A stretch of DNA of 47,485 nt, taken from a virus. Below are positions 46,872 to 47,485 of the stretch, one piece after another. The position numbers and the translations under genes are program-made. Each line of letters opens with the position of its first letter. Within the stretch, counting starts at the first letter, position 1. The stretch covers positions 1-47,485 of IMG/VR virus record IMGVR_UViG_3300042446_002075. The stretch is one strand, 5' to 3'. A model generated the notes under the pieces. That model was not told where the DNA came from, searched no databases, and saw only the letters and a list, made by a program, of their open reading frames with translations.

Positions 46872-47333
46872 ATGACGAACATAAAAGGCGAAATGCTGTC
46901 AAAGGCGATCCATATTGCCACGAATGCTCATCATCTGCAATTTGACAAAGGCGGAAAGCCCTATATCCTCCACTGCTTTAGGGTCATGAATTATCTGGGT
47001 ACAGACGATGAAGAACTACAATGCATGGCATTGCTGCATGATGTTGCCGAAGATACCAAAATATCTTTTAAAGAAATGAAAAATGCTGGAATGTCGGATA
47101 GAGTCATTGCTGGAATTCGTCTTGTGACCAAGATGCAAGGCCAAACCTTCGAAGAATATAAAGAACTTGTTATGTCTACAGTTGATTCGATGAAAGTCAA
47201 GAAAGCTGATCTTACTGACAATTCTGATATTCGTCGCCTCAAAGGCATCAGTGAGAAAGACATTGAACGCACCGTGAAGTATCAACGCTTCTATTGGGAA
47301 ATTGAAGCAAAACTGAAAGAAATGGCAGAATAA
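46872..47333 (+). CDS. HD-domain hydrolase, SpoT/MESH1-like, 153 aa
   Basis: HD-fold with H34 (YILH), H56-D57 and E60-D61 in LLHDVAEDT, and D113/N117 in KKADLTDNSD, in the order of the (p)ppGpp hydrolase group (RelA/SpoT N-terminal domain and the small alarmone hydrolase MESH1, about 180 aa). DKGGKPYILH near the start is typical. It lacks synthetase and regulatory domains. It could remove ppGpp and keep host growth functions on during infection. AAAGGA before the ATG; own promoter. Other nucleotide substrates are possible. Confidence 0.82.
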   Translation: MTNIKGEMLSKAIHIATNAHHLQFDKGGKPYILHCFRVMNYLGTDDEELQCMALLHDVAEDTKISFKEMKNAGMSDRVIAGIRLVTKMQGQTFEEYKELVMSTVDSMKVKKADLTDNSDIRRLKGISEKDIERTVKYQRFYWEIEAKLKEMAE

Positions 47334-47335
47334 TC

Positions 47336-47485
47336 ATGCATATGACATTAATTATAATGATGTGGCTTATAAGTATAGTTGGATATTTTGTAGCAAAAAC
47401 CAATAAAACAACTACGTTGTTTTGGTTGATTGCCCTTGTTGCTAATACCTGCAGCCTTGCTTTGGTACTTATCATGGCTATCCTA
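47336..47485 (+). CDS. Membrane protein, N-terminal part, runs off the window
   Basis: Two bases after the HD gene stop an ATG opens a frame that reaches the right edge (50 codons visible). Two hydrophobic segments (about 4-18 and 29-50, MTLIIMMWLISIVGYFVAK and FWLIALVANTCSLALVLIM). A second ATG two codons in may be the true start. No ribosome site of its own; coupled to the HD gene. Confidence 0.6.
   Translation, partial: MHMTLIIMMWLISIVGYFVAKTNKTTTLFWLIALVANTCSLALVLIMAIL

Overview
This window is part of the genome of a T4-superfamily myovirus (contractile-tailed phage). The hallmark genes are T4-type: gp19-like tail tube, gp4-type head-completion nuclease, small and large terminase (gp16/gp17), gp32 single-strand binding protein, UvsX, UvsY-like protein, UvsW, clamp-loader gp62, primase gp61 and helicase gp41. 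Marine-type T4-like structural proteins, a class II (B12-dependent) ribonucleotide reductase and a free-standing homing endonuclease are also present. The DNA is AT-rich and densely packed, and almost all genes after about 6.2 kb run on the plus strand. No bacterial housekeeping genes, rRNA, prophage attachment sites or CRISPR arrays are seen. The host must be a Gram-negative bacterium; an alphaproteobacterium is only a guess.

Layout. Positions 1-6.1 kb are a minus-strand accessory arm: small unknown genes, a glycosyltransferase plus LpxH-like phosphoesterase pair behind a T4-type late promoter, an HNH nuclease, two tRNA genes (CAU and Leu-UAA), a 550-base non-coding stretch that looks like structured RNA, a two-helix membrane protein and a winged-helix-like regulator. 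Positions 6.2-12.8 kb hold tail tube and packaging genes. Positions 12.9-25.2 kb hold recombination and replication: gp32, uvsX, uvsY-like, an AAA+ ATPase, uvsW, gp62, a two-zinc-finger protein, a miniature DnaE-like protein, primase and helicase. Positions 25.3-33.7 kb carry a nucleotidyltransferase, two coiled-coil/membrane paralogues, marine T4-type virion proteins, a RecB-like exonuclease, a homing endonuclease on the opposite strand and a tail-fibre-like protein. Positions 33.8-39.2 kb carry ribonucleotide reductase, glutaredoxin, a PAAR spike tip, a tail lysozyme with a (GGGS)n linker and a large virion protein. Positions 40-47.5 kb hold a SleB-type endolysin, a long coiled-coil membrane protein, ClpS, a TilS-like enzyme, an alpha/beta hydrolase, an SPFH/band-7 protein, an HD (SpoT-like) hydrolase and several small proteins.

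How it works together. Genes are read from two promoter types that can be seen by eye: sigma70-like TTGACA-N17-TAxxxT sites, very close to consensus, and three TATAAATA sites of T4 late type. Several sigma70-like promoters carry an inverted repeat with its left arm in the -35/-10 spacer and its right arm on the RBS or start codon. This would silence read-through RNA but not RNA made at the local promoter. Others place the ATG exactly at the expected transcription start (leaderless mRNA).

Most interesting points: a 197-residue DnaE-like protein that keeps the DxDxD-type and KxD motifs; a gene that appears to start at ATT; a phage TilS-like enzyme together with a CAU tRNA bearing the acceptor pairs known as tRNA-Ile2 determinants; the promoter-embedded anti-read-through repeats; and the 550-base RNA-like region next to the tRNAs. 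All calls are made by eye from sequence; no database search was run.
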